Below, piece after piece: positions 54,450 through 62,005 of a stretch of DNA of 64,000 nt (the stretch's first letter is position 1; each line of letters opens with the position of its first letter). Where the stretch lies: positions 1 through 64,000 of the forward strand of contig DXGH01000030.1 of assembly GCA_019114005.1 (NCBI GenBank), read 5' to 3'. The notes under the pieces are model-generated. The model saw only the letters and a list, made by a program, of their open reading frames with translations, did no database searches and had not been told where the DNA came from. The translations under genes and the position numbers were made by a program. Source of the DNA: Candidatus Acetatifactor stercoripullorum (GTDB taxonomy: Bacteria; Bacillota; Clostridia; Lachnospirales; Lachnospiraceae).

Positions 54450-54533
54450 GCTGGTGTGGCGGAATAGGCAGACGCAAGGGACTTAAAATCCCTCGGGGGC
54501 GACCTCGTACCGGTTCAAGTCCGGTTACCAGCA
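54450..54533 (+). tRNA. tRNA-Leu (UAA)
   Basis: The gene is 84 bases long with a long variable arm. The acceptor stem GCTGGTG pairs with TACCAGC (one G-U). The anticodon stem AGGGA/TCCCT encloses CTTAAAA with anticodon TAA. The T arm contains GGTTCAAGTCC. It follows tRNA-Tyr by three bases and shares its transcript. Confidence 0.95.
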
Positions 54534-54548
54534 GTATAGAAATGACAA

Positions 54549-54576
54549 AAATACAACATTTTCGTTGTATTTTTTT
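54549..54576 (+). terminator. Terminator of the tRNA pair
   Basis: AAATACAAC pairs perfectly with GTTGTATTT around a six-base loop and is followed by a T run. Confidence 0.88.
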
Positions 54577-54585
54577 GTTTATATA

Positions 54586-54600
54586 TTGACACAGTGTCAA
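54586..54600. promoter_or_regulatory. 15-bp palindromic operator candidate
   Basis: TTGACACAGTGTCAA is a perfect palindrome about one base. It is a typical TetR operator size, contains a TTGACA that could be a -35, and lies upstream of a flavodoxin remnant and a TetR-type gene. I infer that it is the TetR binding site. Confidence 0.55.
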
Positions 54601-54621
54601 AAAAAGGAGAGAAGGTGTAAA

Positions 54622-54700
54622 GATTGAAAATTAAAATTTTCAATCCGGAATTTGTGCTGCCGCACAAAGTTCCTTCTGGTTACAAAGCCGCTTGCGCGGC
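54622..54700. repeat. Three consecutive inverted repeats in a leader
   Basis: GATTGAAAATT-AA-AATTTTCAATC (54622-54645) is a perfect 11-bp inverted repeat. GGAATTTGTGC pairs with GCACAAAGTTCC (54647-54672, one bulge). GCCGC-TTGC-GCGGC (54687-54700) follows. All precede the flavodoxin start at 54719 and could fold in the mRNA leader. Confidence 0.6.
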
Positions 54701-54718
54701 AGAATGAGAGGAAAGAAA

Positions 54719-54927
54719 ATGAAAAAAATATTGGTTGCTTATTTTTCTGCCAGCGGAGTGACAGCCAAAGCAGCTGAAAGGATTGCTGCAGCTATCAGCG
54801 CAGATTTGGCGGAATTGAAAAAGCGGCGCAAAGCCTGCAGTCCCATTGTCCGGCTGCAGCCTGGAAGCCAGGCAGAGTGCTTGGCTATGCGGAAGCGGAA
54901 AAGTGGGCAAAAACTGTGATAGAATAG
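54719..54927 (+). pseudogene. Flavodoxin gene with internal deletion
   Basis: The ATG at 54719, behind GAGAGGAAAG, opens a clear flavodoxin N-terminus (MKKILVAYFSASGVTAKAAE RI..., the FMN phosphate loop). After about residue 36 the frame turns into nonsense. A second frame from about 54818 reads EKAAQSLQSHCPAAAWKPGR followed by VLGYAEAEKWAKTVIE and a stop at 54925-54927, which is a flavodoxin C-terminus. About 70 codons of a roughly 150-residue protein remain. The middle, with the aromatic FMN-stacking loops, is missing. Confidence 0.65.
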
Positions 54928-54952
54928 ATAAGCAATTAAGGAAGTGCCATTT

Positions 54953-55582
54953 ATGCCAAAGGGTTCAGAAGAAATGACCAACGCAAGAAAAGAGGAAATC
55001 ATAAATGCCTGTGCGGAGCTTTATGAAACGATGAATTTCAAGGATGTGACGCTTAAGGATGTTGGAGCAAAAACCTCTTTTACCCGTACGCTGATTTATT
55101 ATTATTTTCATACGAAAGAGGAAATATTTCTCGCATTGCTTCAGAAAGAGTACGAGGCATGGATTGAGGATTTGAATGCGATGCGGCAGAGCTGTCAGAA
55201 GCTGTCTGTTGATGAATTTGCTGATGAAATGGCCCATTCCTTGGAAAGGCGCAGCCGTCTGCTGAAGCTTATGTCCATGAATCATTATGACATGGAGGCC
55301 AATAGCCGAATGGAAAACCTGGTTGCTTTCAAGAGGGCATATGGGAATTCTATGCGCGCTGTAACCTGCTGCCTGGAAAAGTTTTTTCCGCAGATGACAG
55401 TCCGTGACATACAGGAGTTTATCTATGCCTTTTTTCCGTTTATGTTTGGCATATACCCTTATACGGTGGTAACGGATAAACAAAAGGAAGCTTTAAAGCA
55501 GGCTCAAGGCGATTATGTTTTTTTGTCTATTTATGAAATTACAAAGTCAATGGTGCTTAAGCTGCTGCAAGGATTTGCGTAA
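54953..55582 (+). CDS. TetR-family regulator
   Basis: The product is a 209-residue repressor-type regulator. The N-terminal helix-turn-helix reads ACAELYETMNFKDVTLKDVG followed by SFTRTLIYYYFHTKEEIFLA. The C-terminal ligand domain is not assignable. The ATG at 54953 follows AAGGAAG; an ATG at 54974 is also possible. It lies downstream of a 15-bp palindrome and a broken flavodoxin gene, so it probably controlled that gene and itself. It appears intact. Confidence 0.88.
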   Translation: MPKGSEEMTNARKEEIINACAELYETMNFKDVTLKDVGAKTSFTRTLIYYYFHTKEEIFLALLQKEYEAWIEDLNAMRQSCQKLSVDEFADEMAHSLERRSRLLKLMSMNHYDMEANSRMENLVAFKRAYGNSMRAVTCCLEKFFPQMTVRDIQEFIYAFFPFMFGIYPYTVVTDKQKEALKQAQGDYVFLSIYEITKSMVLKLLQGFA

Positions 55583-55622
55583 TTTATGGGGGAGAAAGCC
55601 CTGAAAGTGGAGGTAACTGCCA

Positions 55623-56335
55623 ATGGAGCTTCGCACTCTTCGCTATTTCCTTGCAGTAGCAGGGGAAGAGAATATTACAAAAGCGGCGGACATTCTGCAT
55701 GTGACACAGCCCACCTTAAGCAGGCAGATGATTGACCTGGAAAAGGAGCTGGGCACGACGCTGATGCTTCGGGGCAAATCCAGACTGACCCTGACGGACG
55801 ACGGTATTTTTTTCCGGCAGCGTGCAGAAGAAATTGTAGAGCTGGCAGACCGGCTGGATAAGGGCTTTTGGATGTAGGGCTCCTGCTGGAGCCCGTGGAC
55901 ACGGTTAAGTATGATTTTATCAGACTTTCTCAAAAGGAAACCTGGGGAGTGCTTATGCGGGACGATCATCCCCTGGCTTTCCGGGAATCCATCAGGCCCG
56001 AAGAGGTTGTAAATTATTCGCTGATCCTGCCGCTGCGGGAGAGGGTCCGCGCAGAGATTCTCAACTGGCTCAAAAGGGAGGAGAAGGATTTGAACATTCC
56101 CCTGAGCTATACCTTGCTTTCCAATGCGGCATTGCTGGTGGAGGAGGGGCTGGGCTGTGCCTTCTGCCTGGATGGGGCATTGGCCATTCACAGCAGCCCC
56201 CGGCTGCGGTTTGTTCCTGTTTATCCTGAGCATATGACCCGAAGCGTACTGATCTGGAAGAAAAAGCATCTGTTTTCTCCGGCAGCCTCTCTGTTCATTC
56301 AGGAAATCAATATGCTCCGGGCTCAGATAGAATAA
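55623..56335 (+). pseudogene. LysR-family regulator with internal deletion
   Basis: The first part (from ATG 55623) encodes a normal LysR helix-turn-helix (RTLRYFLAVAGEENITKAAD; VTQPTLSRQM) up to VELADRLDK. It then stops at 55875. The second part, in another frame from about 55864, reads GLLDVGLLLEPVDTVKYDFI and continues as a normal effector domain to 56335. The intact paralogue at 58794-59666 aligns with both parts and has about 58 residues between them. Loss of that segment also shifted the frame, so the protein cannot be made whole. Confidence 0.75.
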
Positions 56336-56346
56336 ATAATTTTCAC

Positions 56347-56910
56347 TTATTCTTCCAGGGATATTTCGATATAGGCTCCATCGCCGTAGGGATCGGCCAG
56401 TATCAGAGTCTTACCATCGGAAACGAAAATATAAGACTTTTCATAGGATTCCGTGGGCTCGCCAAATAACTGGGTCAAGGTCTGGGCGTATTCGCTTAAA
56501 TCAGACTGGCCTAAATTGATTACTGCCTGTTCCAGTAAATCGGAGCCTTCCTGATATAGATTGAAGGACAAGGAAACATCGGCATTTTCTCCTAAAAGAG
56601 AAAGCGTGTAGCTGCGCTCCAAAAGAAGTCCATCCCCGTTTTGCATTTCTTCTCCCTGGCCCAGAAGGGCTGTAACCTCGGAGTCGGCCTTTCCTACCAG
56701 ATCTGTCAGAGCTTTCAGATCAACGTTGGTTTGGGAAAGAGTTTCACTTTCTGCCTGAACTGTTGATGTGGCTGCTTCGGGGTCTGTCTGCTGCGCCGCC
56801 GTTGTCTCAGAGGCTTCTGAAGCTGCCGGGGCAGCTTCCTGAGAGGGGCTTTGGCATCCGGTCAGAGCCAGAAGGCAGAAGGATATCATTAAGTAATAAC
56901 GTAATTTCAT
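56347..56910 (-). CDS. Putative lipoprotein, unknown function
   Basis: The product is a 187-residue secreted lipoprotein: signal MKLRYYLMISFCLLALTGC with lipobox LTGC, an Ala/Ser/Thr/Glu-rich linker (about 20-65), and a small domain (LTDLVGKADSEVTALLGQGE ... LTQLFGEPTESYEKSYIFVS). The repeated short LVGKADSEVTALLG/LTQLFGEP pattern resembles small periplasmic folds such as SmpA/BamE, but I cannot name the family. The start at 56910 is behind AAAAAGGAGAAAA. It converges on the broken LysR gene. Confidence 0.7.
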   Translation of the reverse strand: MKLRYYLMISFCLLALTGCQSPSQEAAPAASEASETTAAQQTDPEAATSTVQAESETLSQTNVDLKALTDLVGKADSEVTALLGQGEEMQNGDGLLLERSYTLSLLGENADVSLSFNLYQEGSDLLEQAVINLGQSDLSEYAQTLTQLFGEPTESYEKSYIFVSDGKTLILADPYGDGAYIEISLEE

Positions 56911-57098
56911 ATATATTTTCTCCTTTTTCTCTATTAAATAAAAACACTCTGCAGAAAAATTTAACCGGTTGTTAAAGTATAGCATAAGGCTTTTGAGAAA
57001 AAAAGGCGATGTCCCTAACTTTAAGGGATTCTTAAGAATATCGATTCCGGCTGTAAAGTAAAGAAATTAGATATGTTCGAGAAGCTGACACAAGAATG

Positions 57099-57179
57099 CC
57101 CCAGCTCCGGAAATTTATCCGTCCGGGGCAGATAGGCAATATTTCCGAACCGGACTTGGTAAACTGTTGGGAGCTGGGG
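57099..57179. repeat. Structured intergenic repeat with pseudoknot-like pairing
   Basis: CCCCAGCTCC (57099-57108) and GGAGCTGGGG (57170-57179) are exact complements. Inside, GGAAAT (57109-57114) matches ATTTCC (57141-57146), and GTCCGG (57121-57126) matches CCGGAC (57150-57155); the two inner pairs interlock. It follows the carboxymuconolactone-decarboxylase gene on the minus strand. Confidence 0.5.
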
Positions 57180-57194
57180 ATGTAGTGGCATAGC

Positions 57195-57887
57195 TTATCC
57201 CTCCGCTGCTTTGTTGACACAGGCTACAGCATTCAGGCTGCGGGGGTAACCGATGTAGGGCAGGCACTGGGATACCACCCGAATGAGAAAGGCCTTGTCA
57301 TTGCCCAAATTCATATTGCCCTTGGCATGGCTTGTCAGCTGGGGTTCACAGCCGCCCTGAGCTGCCAGAAAGCAGAAGGTGATCATCTCCCGCTGGGCCA
57401 GGGTAAGGCCACTGCGGGTATAGTAATCCCCAAAGCAGTTAGCCGCCAGCCAGCGGTTGATATGACCGGCCTTCCATGCCTCCAGCATCTGAGGACCGAA
57501 GATATCCGCCTGGGCCTGAGCGCCTTTTTCTAACCGGTTTTCCATGGTGGTGGCAGCCTGGCCCTCCAGAGGAAGGGATACGCCGCGCTGCATTAAAATC
57601 TCGTTTGTGGCTTTCAGGAAGGGCAGCACCCGGCCGATTCCCAAATAATCCACTGCCTGATAGACAATCTCTTTGACCATGACTGGGGTAACACCGGCAT
57701 CCAGGGCATCAGGCAGCTCTTCCCAGAAAGTGTCAATTCCCTGGCAGCCCAGCAATGCGGCCAGAATCGCCATATGCCGGGTGACAGGTTCCAGCTCCTG
57801 CCCAGGCTCGTTTACCACTTCATCAAAGGCAAAGTGCTCAAAGCGTTCCATAAATTCCGGATCGGTTGTACGATAGTTGTTCATCAT
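57195..57887 (-). CDS. Carboxymuconolactone decarboxylase-family protein
   Basis: The product is a 230-residue protein with two CMD/AhpD-like domains (RHMAILAALLGCQGIDTFWE; AQREMITFCFLAAQGGCEPQ). The family covers gamma-carboxymuconolactone decarboxylase and AhpD-type peroxidase partners. The AhpD CxxC pair is absent (only single cysteines at the positions), so a redox role is unproven. The start at 57887 follows AAAGGAG by nine bases; an upstream ATG at 57908 would overlap the ribosome site. It is last in the MerR-cupin-CMD operon, a set common in gut Clostridia. Confidence 0.85.
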   Translation of the reverse strand: MMNNYRTTDPEFMERFEHFAFDEVVNEPGQELEPVTRHMAILAALLGCQGIDTFWEELPDALDAGVTPVMVKEIVYQAVDYLGIGRVLPFLKATNEILMQRGVSLPLEGQAATTMENRLEKGAQAQADIFGPQMLEAWKAGHINRWLAANCFGDYYTRSGLTLAQREMITFCFLAAQGGCEPQLTSHAKGNMNLGNDKAFLIRVVSQCLPYIGYPRSLNAVACVNKAAEG

Positions 57888-57918
57888 AAAGCAAAACTCC
57901 TTTCGCATTTCGGCCTTT

Positions 57919-58356
57919 TTACTGCAGTTTGGAATAGCTTTCGTCATCTACCGGTTCAAGCCACTCGTTGTTTGTTTCTTCGCCGGGCACTTCCACGGCA
58001 ATGTGGCTGAACCAGCTGTCGGCCTTGGCGCCGTGCCAGTGCTTCACCTCCGGCGGGATGACGATGACCGTGCCGGGAGTGAGGCTTACAGCATCCTTGC
58101 CTTCCTCCTGGTACCAACCCTCACCTGCAGTGCAGATGAGAATCTGCCCGCCGCCTGTTTTTGCATGATGAATGTGCCAGTTGTTGCGGCAGCCCGGCTC
58201 AAAGGTGACGTTTGCCAAACCCACGGTGCTTTCACCGGGCCTGGTCAGGGGATTTAAATAGGAATTCCCAATAAAGTATTGAGCAAAAGCGGTGTTGGCA
58301 CTTCCCTGGCCGAAAACATTCTGTTGGTCAAATGTGTTTTTGTCTTGGATTTTCAT
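57919..58356 (-). CDS. Small cupin-domain protein
   Basis: The product is a 145-residue single cupin. Motif 1 (NNWHIHHAKTGGGQILICTA GEG) and motif 2 (VIPPEVKHWHGAKADSWF) keep the histidines that bind a metal. Such cupins often sit beside CMD-family genes. AAGGAGG precedes the ATG, inside the end of the merR gene. The substrate is unknown; a dehydratase or isomerase role on small organic acids is possible. Confidence 0.88.
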   Translation of the reverse strand: MKIQDKNTFDQQNVFGQGSANTAFAQYFIGNSYLNPLTRPGESTVGLANVTFEPGCRNNWHIHHAKTGGGQILICTAGEGWYQEEGKDAVSLTPGTVIVIPPEVKHWHGAKADSWFSHIAVEVPGEETNNEWLEPVDDESYSKLQ

Positions 58357-58358
58357 TC

Positions 58359-58727
58359 TTATTCCTCCTTGAAATTTGTATCAATGGTTTGTTTACGGAC
58401 ATGAAAGCGAAGATAATCCAGCCGTTCCAGCTGACGTTCACGGAAGTGAATCTCATCCAGTGTGCAGCTGCGTTTTTGATTCAGCATTCTCATCCGCTGT
58501 GCGTCTGTACCTTCCTGCTCCCGCAGCCGCATGTAGGCTTCGATCTCGGAACTTTCAAACCCAATGTCGTGCAGGGTCATAATCAGGCTCAGGCGTTCTA
58601 AATCTGTATTATCATACTGCCAAGAGCCCATTATTTTCTTAATTTCACCGCACAGCCCCCAGCTTTCATATTCCCGCAGGATTTCCATGGGAATGTTATA
58701 ACGCTCACTGGCTTCTTGTATGGTCAT
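58359..58727 (-). CDS. MerR-family regulator
   Basis: The product is a 122-residue regulator with an N-terminal MerR helix-turn-helix (MTIQEASERYNIPMEILREY ESWGL; LERLSLIMTLHDIGFESSEI) and a coiled-coil tail (LNQKRSCTLDEIHFRERQLE). There is no metal-binding cysteine cluster, so it likely senses an organic or redox signal. AAAGGAG lies upstream. Its stop is two bases before the cupin ATG, so it leads the MerR-cupin-CMD operon and probably controls it. Confidence 0.9.
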   Translation of the reverse strand: MTIQEASERYNIPMEILREYESWGLCGEIKKIMGSWQYDNTDLERLSLIMTLHDIGFESSEIEAYMRLREQEGTDAQRMRMLNQKRSCTLDEIHFRERQLERLDYLRFHVRKQTIDTNFKEE

Positions 58728-58793
58728 TGATTCACTCCTTTCCGACAGGCTATGGTAAAAAAATAATGTCTAATGCTTATAAATAATCTTGTG

Positions 58794-59666
58794 TTATACA
58801 TTCTGAGTATTTCTAAGATAAGCAAGGAAGGCGTCGGCTGCAGGAGAGAAGGCCTGCGCTTTTTTCCAGACCAGTACAGTACCTGAATCCATAGAAGGTG
58901 AAAGGGGAATGAAGCGCATTCCCGGATATTCACAAGCCATATCAAGGGTCAGAACGCAGCTGCCGTTCTCCCGGGCTAACATGGCCAGGTTATATAAAAG
59001 ATTTCCGCTGGCTGTGATTTGCAGATTTTCCCCATAGGAGCCGAACCAGTTACGCAATTCGTTCTGCAGATTTTCCCGTCCGGGCAGAATCAGAGGCATG
59101 TTCGCCAGGTCTGCGGGCGAAACAGTCTCTTTTTCTGCCAGAGGAGAGTCTACGCTGACAAACGCCCCCCATTGTTCACGGACGGGCGTTCGAATAAAGC
59201 TGTATTTTACAATATCTACTGGCTCCTGCAAAAGGCCGACATCCAAAAGCCCCCGCTCCAGCCGCTCTTTGATATTGTCGGAGTTTCCACTGTAGAAGGT
59301 AAACTGAACAAGGGGATTTTCCTTTTGAAAACCTGAAATCAGGCGCGCCAGAAATTGGGAACTTCGAAGCTCCCCGCTTCCAATGGATATGATGCCTGCC
59401 AGCTCATCCTGCCTGTGCAGGAAATCCTCTTTTGTTTTATCAGCCAGAGCTACGATTTCCTCTGCTCGACGGCGCAAAAGCATTCCGTCCTCTGTCAGGA
59501 TGATCCGATGCTTGCTGCGGCGGAAGAGCTGTACGCCCAGCTCCTCCTCCAGCTGCATCAGCTGCCTGGACAGGGTAGGCTGAGTCAGATGAAGCAGAGT
59601 GGCGGCTTTTGTAATGTTCTCTTCTCTGGCTGCCATCAGGAAGTATTTTAAAACACGGATTTCCAT
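58794..59666 (-). CDS. LysR-family regulator (intact)
   Basis: The product is a 290-residue LysR regulator. The winged helix (KYFLMAAREENITKAATLLH; LTQPTLSRQL) is followed by the effector-binding domain (GIISIGSGELRSSQFLARLI; RGLLDVGLLQEPVDIVKYSF). It is a close paralogue of the broken LysR at 55623, sharing whole phrases. It is divergent from a flavodoxin-type gene, with a T-N11-A box between, the classic LysR arrangement. It lies just upstream of the MerR operon on the same strand. Confidence 0.92.
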   Translation of the reverse strand: MEIRVLKYFLMAAREENITKAATLLHLTQPTLSRQLMQLEEELGVQLFRRSKHRIILTEDGMLLRRRAEEIVALADKTKEDFLHRQDELAGIISIGSGELRSSQFLARLISGFQKENPLVQFTFYSGNSDNIKERLERGLLDVGLLQEPVDIVKYSFIRTPVREQWGAFVSVDSPLAEKETVSPADLANMPLILPGRENLQNELRNWFGSYGENLQITASGNLLYNLAMLARENGSCVLTLDMACEYPGMRFIPLSPSMDSGTVLVWKKAQAFSPAADAFLAYLRNTQNV

Positions 59667-59913
59667 ATTGAATCCTCCTTTGTTTTAAGATATCACGCAA
59701 GTGCCCAAAAATCAATATATTGACTCTTCAAATGCTTTTTAGCTATTTAAAAAAGCCAGCTTGTATTTTTAGGAGCTGATATGGCTGATAGGCTGATATT
59801 TTGGAACCTATACAAAAAATGTATGGATAAGGATAAAAGATAAGTATTAGCCACCGGATGAGATCCGCTTTATAATAAGGCCAGAAAATAAAAAGCAACG
59901 GGAGGTATGATGG
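59667..59913. promoter_or_regulatory. LysR/flavodoxin divergent control region
   Basis: ATACAAAAAATGTAT (59810-59824) is a dyad with the T-N11-A pattern that LysR proteins bind. Three direct copies of GCTGATA lie upstream of it (59775, 59784, 59792). TTATAATAAGG near 59870 could be the -10 of the flavodoxin gene, and GGGAGG precedes the ATG at 59914. Confidence 0.5.
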
Positions 59914-60487
59914 ATGAAAAAAATACTTTCGATTTTATCAGCCGCGGCAATGGTTTTTTCGCTTACAGCTTGTGGAATGCTGGGGGAAACACAGACAAAT
60001 GCTTCGGAACCCTCGGACAGCGTCACTGCTGCAACACAGGAGGCTGCTTTGGACAGCAGTGTATCGGAAACGGAAAGCAATGATCACGGTATGGCCACAG
60101 AGGAAGCAGAATCCATGGAGCAGTCTGGCGATACGGATATCACAAATATTTTGGTGGCTTATTTTTCCTGGGCGGACAACGCTGTTTTGGCGGATGATGT
60201 GGATGCTGTTGCTTCCCCCCAGCGACTGGGATGAATGCCTTGCCCGCGCCAATCAGGAACGAGGCGATGACGCACGCCCCCAGCTGGAAGAGAGCGTGGA
60301 GAATCTGGCGAGCTATGATGTGGTTTTCCTGGGGTATCCCAACTGGTGCGGAACCATTGCGCCGCCCCTTGCATCCTGGCTGCACAAAAATGATCTGTCT
60401 GGCAAAATTATAAAAGATCAGCTGGCGGAAAAAATCAGCCAATGGCTTACAAAGACGGGGCCCAACCTGTTTATACCAGGAAACTAA
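59914..60487 (+). pseudogene. Flavodoxin-domain lipoprotein gene with deletions
   Basis: The first part is a lipoprotein signal (MKKILSILSAAAMVFSLTAC), a Ser/Glu/Thr linker and a flavodoxin start (TNILVAYFSWADNAVLADDV DAVASP). It stops at 60234. From about 60219 another frame continues as SDWDECLARANQERGDDARP...VVFLGYPNWCGTIAPPLASW LHKNDLSGKII, the later flavodoxin core, then jumps to a C-terminal helix (KDQLAEKISQWLTKTG). A usual protein of this kind has 40 or so more residues at each gap. Two internal deletions are the simplest explanation. It overlaps the end of the convergent MATE gene by four bases. Confidence 0.65.
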
Positions 60488-61845
60488 GCCGCATCAGCCA
60501 GCCCCTCCGCCGCCATGCAGCGGCGGTATATCTTGATGAAATACACTCCTTCTGCGACAGCGGTAAAGAGCCAGGAAAATACATACAAAAGATAGAGAGA
60601 TTCTATGGTGCCAAAGTATGCAAAAACCGTATAAATCCAGATGATGCGGAACACGCAGGAGCCCATGATCACAATAACAGTGGGGATGGCGGTCCGTCCC
60701 AGTCCCCTGGAGGCCGCGATGGTGCAGTCCATAAAGGCGGAAACGGCGTAGGACAGGGACATGATGGAGAGACGCTTGATGCCCGCCTCTATCACGGCGC
60801 TGTCGCTGGTAAAGATGGAGAGGAAGGGATACCGGAAAAGATACAGGCCCACTCCCAGAATCAGCCCCAGGAAGAAGGAATAAGTCAGGCTGATCAGATA
60901 GCTCTTTAAAATTCTGTCCTTTTTGTGCGCCCCCAGATTCTGTGCCATAAAGCTTGCAGCGGCGGTGTAGAAGGCGGCCATCATATCGTAGATCAGGGAA
61001 TCCGCATTTGCGGCAGCGGAATTGCCCTCCACCATCACATGGTCAAAGGAATTTACGCTGGTCTGCACAAACAGATTGGCGATGGCAAAAAGGGCATATT
61101 GAAGGGCGGAGGGCAGGCCAATACGCAAAATGCGGATCAGCTTGGCAGAGTCCACCCTTAGATAAGCCATGCGAAGGGAAAAGCTTTCCTGGCTTTGGAA
61201 GAGAGACCGCAGGATCAGGGAGGCGGAAATATATTGGGCGATAATGCTGGCAAGGGCCACTCCCGCAACGCCAAGATGGCATACGATCACAAAAAACAGA
61301 TTTAAAACCACATTGATAACACCGGCCAGGGAAAGATAGTACAGAGGGCGCTTAGTGTCTCCTGCAGCGCTTAGAACCGCATTGCCGAAATTGTAGAGGG
61401 CAAGGGCGGGCATTCCCAGCATATAAATGCGCAGGTACAGCACGGCATCAGCAATCAGCTCCTCCTTGGTGTTCATGGCCTCTAAAATGGCGGGCGCAAA
61501 GCAAACGCCTATCAGCATAATCAAAATTCCCGCAAGCAGGCAGAGAATGGCGGAGGTATGTACGGTTTCCCGGATATCCTTTTCGTTTCTGGAACCGATG
61601 TGCAGGGCGGTCAGAGCGTTTACACCGCTGGCCAAACCGATCAAAAGCCCCGTAAATAATGTTACAAGAATACTAGTGGAGCCAACCGCTCCCAGGGCAA
61701 TGGGGCCCACAAATTTTCCCACCACGGCAATGTCCGACATGTTGAACACCACCTGGAGAATGTTTGTAAACATCAGGGGAATACTGTACGTCAAAATTTT
61801 TTTCCACAAAGACCCGCTTAAAAGGTCCATTTCGTGCTTCTTCAC
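60484..61845 (-). CDS. MATE-family efflux transporter
   Basis: The product is a 453-residue twelve-helix exporter of the MATE family, distinct from the copy at 36386. It begins MDLLSGSLWKKILTYSIPLM and has FNMSDIAVVGKFVGPIALGA and GLPSALQYALFAIANLFVQT at the start of the second half. It lies alone on the minus strand. The first ATG at 61845 follows AAAGGAAATATGCC; a downstream in-frame ATG (MDLLSG) is also possible. The substrate is unknown. Confidence 0.92.
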   Translation of the reverse strand: MKKHEMDLLSGSLWKKILTYSIPLMFTNILQVVFNMSDIAVVGKFVGPIALGAVGSTSILVTLFTGLLIGLASGVNALTALHIGSRNEKDIRETVHTSAILCLLAGILIMLIGVCFAPAILEAMNTKEELIADAVLYLRIYMLGMPALALYNFGNAVLSAAGDTKRPLYYLSLAGVINVVLNLFFVIVCHLGVAGVALASIIAQYISASLILRSLFQSQESFSLRMAYLRVDSAKLIRILRIGLPSALQYALFAIANLFVQTSVNSFDHVMVEGNSAAANADSLIYDMMAAFYTAAASFMAQNLGAHKKDRILKSYLISLTYSFFLGLILGVGLYLFRYPFLSIFTSDSAVIEAGIKRLSIMSLSYAVSAFMDCTIAASRGLGRTAIPTVIVIMGSCVFRIIWIYTVFAYFGTIESLYLLYVFSWLFTAVAEGVYFIKIYRRCMAAEGLADAA

Positions 61846-62005
61846 GGCATATTTCCTTTCTCAGTATAAAATATAGTCAGGTGAGAAACTCCGGCCGCTG
61901 CTTTGGAACCCGTTTTTGGTGATTATGACCAGTTTCGTGCCTTTGCTTTTTATGGTAAAATGCCTTCTATATCATACACCTAAAAACAGGAAATGCAAGA
62001 GGCAG

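Noticed and set aside
54586-54591. TTGACA as a -35 for the flavodoxin gene
   Set aside because: No acceptable -10 lies 16-18 bp downstream. The site is better explained as part of a palindromic operator.
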